Assembly: GCA_026713505.1 (NCBI GenBank)
Contig: JAPOOH010000240.1
Location: 1 to 5,837 of the forward strand
Length of the DNA: 5,837 nt
Source of the DNA: Chloroflexota bacterium
Lineage (GTDB): Bacteria; Chloroflexota; Dehalococcoidia; Lucifugimonadales; Australimonadaceae
Direction: 5' to 3'
Position numbers and translations under genes: made by a program. The notes under the pieces were generated by a model. The model did no database searches, was not told the DNA's origin, and saw only the letters and a program-made list of their open reading frames with translations. Numbering within the stretch: the stretch's first letter is position 1; each line of letters starts with the position of its first letter. Shown piece by piece: positions 4,664 to 5,837 of this stretch.

Positions 4664-5837
4664 ATGTTGACCGTAGAACAGAACGACCGTTTGACGCTGG
4701 TCGGGCCTGGGACGCCCATGGGAGAACTGATGCGGCGCTACTGGCAGCCCATCGCCGGAGTGTCGGAACTCAATGAGAACCCCACGAAGGCGATCCGCCT
4801 GCTGGGCGAAGACCTTGTGCTGTACAAGGACGAGGGCGGGACCTTCGGTCTCATCGACGCGTCGTGCGCCCATCGCCGGGTTAACATGCTCTGGGGAATC
4901 CCCGAACCGAAGGGACTCCGCTGCTCCTATCACGGTTGGCTCTACGACGAGACCGGCCAGTGCCTGGAGATGCCCGCCGAACCCGCGGACTCCACCTTCC
5001 CCAGCCGCGTGCAGTTGAAGGCGTACCCGGTGGAGACACTTGGCGGCCTCGTATTCGCGTACCTCGGCCCCCAGCCTGCCCCGCTGCTGCCGCACTACTA
5101 CCCGTTTGTGGAAGAGGGCAGAGTCCGGAGCATCGGCTGGACGATCGTCACCTGCAACTGGCTCCAGATCATGGAGAACTCGCTGGACCCCATCCACGCG
5201 GAGTATCTCCACGGCTACTTCTCCAAGTACGCCCTCCAGCGGGTAGGGCTGCTCAAGCACCGCGGCGACATCTATGGCAAGCGCCCGCCCGAAGAGAACG
5301 AGGACTTCGGTCCGTATTGGCGGAAGGCAGGACGCACCATGCGGCACATCTCTGCATCCACCAGCAGGTTCGAGCACGGCGTCCTCAAGCACCGCTGGTT
5401 GGAAGGAGAGGAGAAGGAAGAGTCCATCGGCTGGCGCTACGGGCATCCGATACTCTTCCCGAACCTCGAGTCCGGGACCGGCGGGCACGACTTCCAGATC
5501 CGGGTGCCCATGGACGACACGCACACCTACTACGTCTACTACCAGTCTCACTGGCCGCGGGAAGGGGAGAACCCGAACCAGCGGGAGGACGAGATTCCCG
5601 TCTACCACGTGCCGATCGCGGGAGTGGACGAGTGGGGGCAGCCCATTTGGGAGCAGCTGGACAACAACAGCGGCCAGGACCACTTCGCATGGACGTCGCA
5701 GGGCCCGCGCACGCGCCGATACCTGGAGAAACTGGGACAGTCCGACATCGGCATCATCCTCTTCCGCCGCATGCTCCTGGAGCAGATGCAGATCCTGGAG
5801 GACGGCGGCGAGCCGATGAACGTGGTCCGTGACCCCC
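4664..5837 (+). CDS. Rieske non-heme iron oxygenase, alpha subunit, C-terminus outside window
   Basis: 391 residues are visible of what is usually 420-450 in this class. The N-terminal Rieske [2Fe-2S] domain has C68-x-H70 and C88-x2-H91, with 17 residues between the pairs, in a typical context (SYHGWLYDETGQC). The catalytic domain has ENSLDPIHAEYLHG (171-184): D175 is the bridging Asp that couples the Rieske centre to the iron, and H178 and H183 are mononuclear iron ligands. D339 in GQDHFAWTSQGP is the probable third ligand. The later segment, with RRYLEKLGQSDIGIILFRRM (351-370), is characteristic of phthalate-4,5-dioxygenase-like alpha-only enzymes. The reaction is O2-dependent hydroxylation, dihydroxylation or demethylation of a ring substrate, and needs electrons from a reductase/ferredoxin not found here. 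The start is supported by GGAGGTGA (4652-4659); an ATG at 4650 leads straight to a stop. All metal ligands are intact. Substrate unknown. Confidence 0.95.
   Translation, partial: MLTVEQNDRLTLVGPGTPMGELMRRYWQPIAGVSELNENPTKAIRLLGEDLVLYKDEGGTFGLIDASCAHRRVNMLWGIPEPKGLRCSYHGWLYDETGQCLEMPAEPADSTFPSRVQLKAYPVETLGGLVFAYLGPQPAPLLPHYYPFVEEGRVRSIGWTIVTCNWLQIMENSLDPIHAEYLHGYFSKYALQRVGLLKHRGDIYGKRPPEENEDFGPYWRKAGRTMRHISASTSRFEHGVLKHRWLEGEEKEESIGWRYGHPILFPNLESGTGGHDFQIRVPMDDTHTYYVYYQSHWPREGENPNQREDEIPVYHVPIAGVDEWGQPIWEQLDNNSGQDHFAWTSQGPRTRRYLEKLGQSDIGIILFRRMLLEQMQILEDGGEPMNVVRDP

Noticed and set aside
4436..5683. Long minus-strand open frame (415 codons) opposite the Rieske gene
   Set aside because: It is antisense to a gene with complete Rieske and iron-binding motifs. 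Long antisense frames are common in GC-rich DNA with strong third-position bias, and the translation is Arg/Val/Pro-rich with no recognisable domain.

Overview
The window is GC-rich, tightly packed bacterial DNA. It holds six protein-coding genes in two divergent groups and no RNA gene, insertion sequence or CRISPR array. Both outer genes run off the window. The gene types (amidohydrolase-2, MhpC-like alpha/beta hydrolases, SDR, phthalate-type Rieske oxygenase, SnoaL-like protein) are typical of organisms with large aromatic or xenobiotic catabolic repertoires, such as SAR202-like Chloroflexota or Actinomycetota. That assignment is a low-confidence impression from gene content; the sequence carries no phylogenetic marker.

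Left, minus-strand group, in order of transcription from about 4104 down to 1: an SDR oxidoreductase (4104-3313), three tandem paralogous alpha/beta hydrolases (3275-2454, 2428-1607, 1580-768), and the N-terminal 232 residues of an amidohydrolase-2 family metalloenzyme (697-1, its C-terminus outside the window). Gaps are 37, 25, 26 and 70 bp. Every gene has a clear Shine-Dalgarno sequence, so this looks like one operon. A -10-like box in the last gap may give the amidohydrolase some separate expression.

Right, plus-strand group: a 131-residue SnoaL/NTF2-like protein (4180-4575), an 88-bp gap, then a Rieske non-heme iron oxygenase alpha subunit (4664 to the window end, 391 residues seen). The groups are separated by a 75-bp divergent intergenic region (4105-4179) containing a 12-bp inverted repeat, a candidate operator.

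Taken together the locus reads as a catabolic gene set. The Rieske enzyme would hydroxylate or O-/N-demethylate an aromatic or related ring substrate. The SDR would oxidise or reduce an alcohol/ketone, the hydrolases would cleave C-C or ester bonds, and the amidohydrolase would decarboxylate or hydrolyse a later intermediate. The substrate cannot be read from the sequence, and no ring-cleavage dioxygenase, reductase, ferredoxin, transporter or regulator lies in the window. The most notable feature is the hydrolase triplication. By hand alignment the middle and upstream copies are about 82% identical, and the middle and downstream copies about 70%. Despite that, two short patches are DNA-identical between the middle and downstream copies only, which suggests gene conversion. 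I did not find a clearly new type of system.
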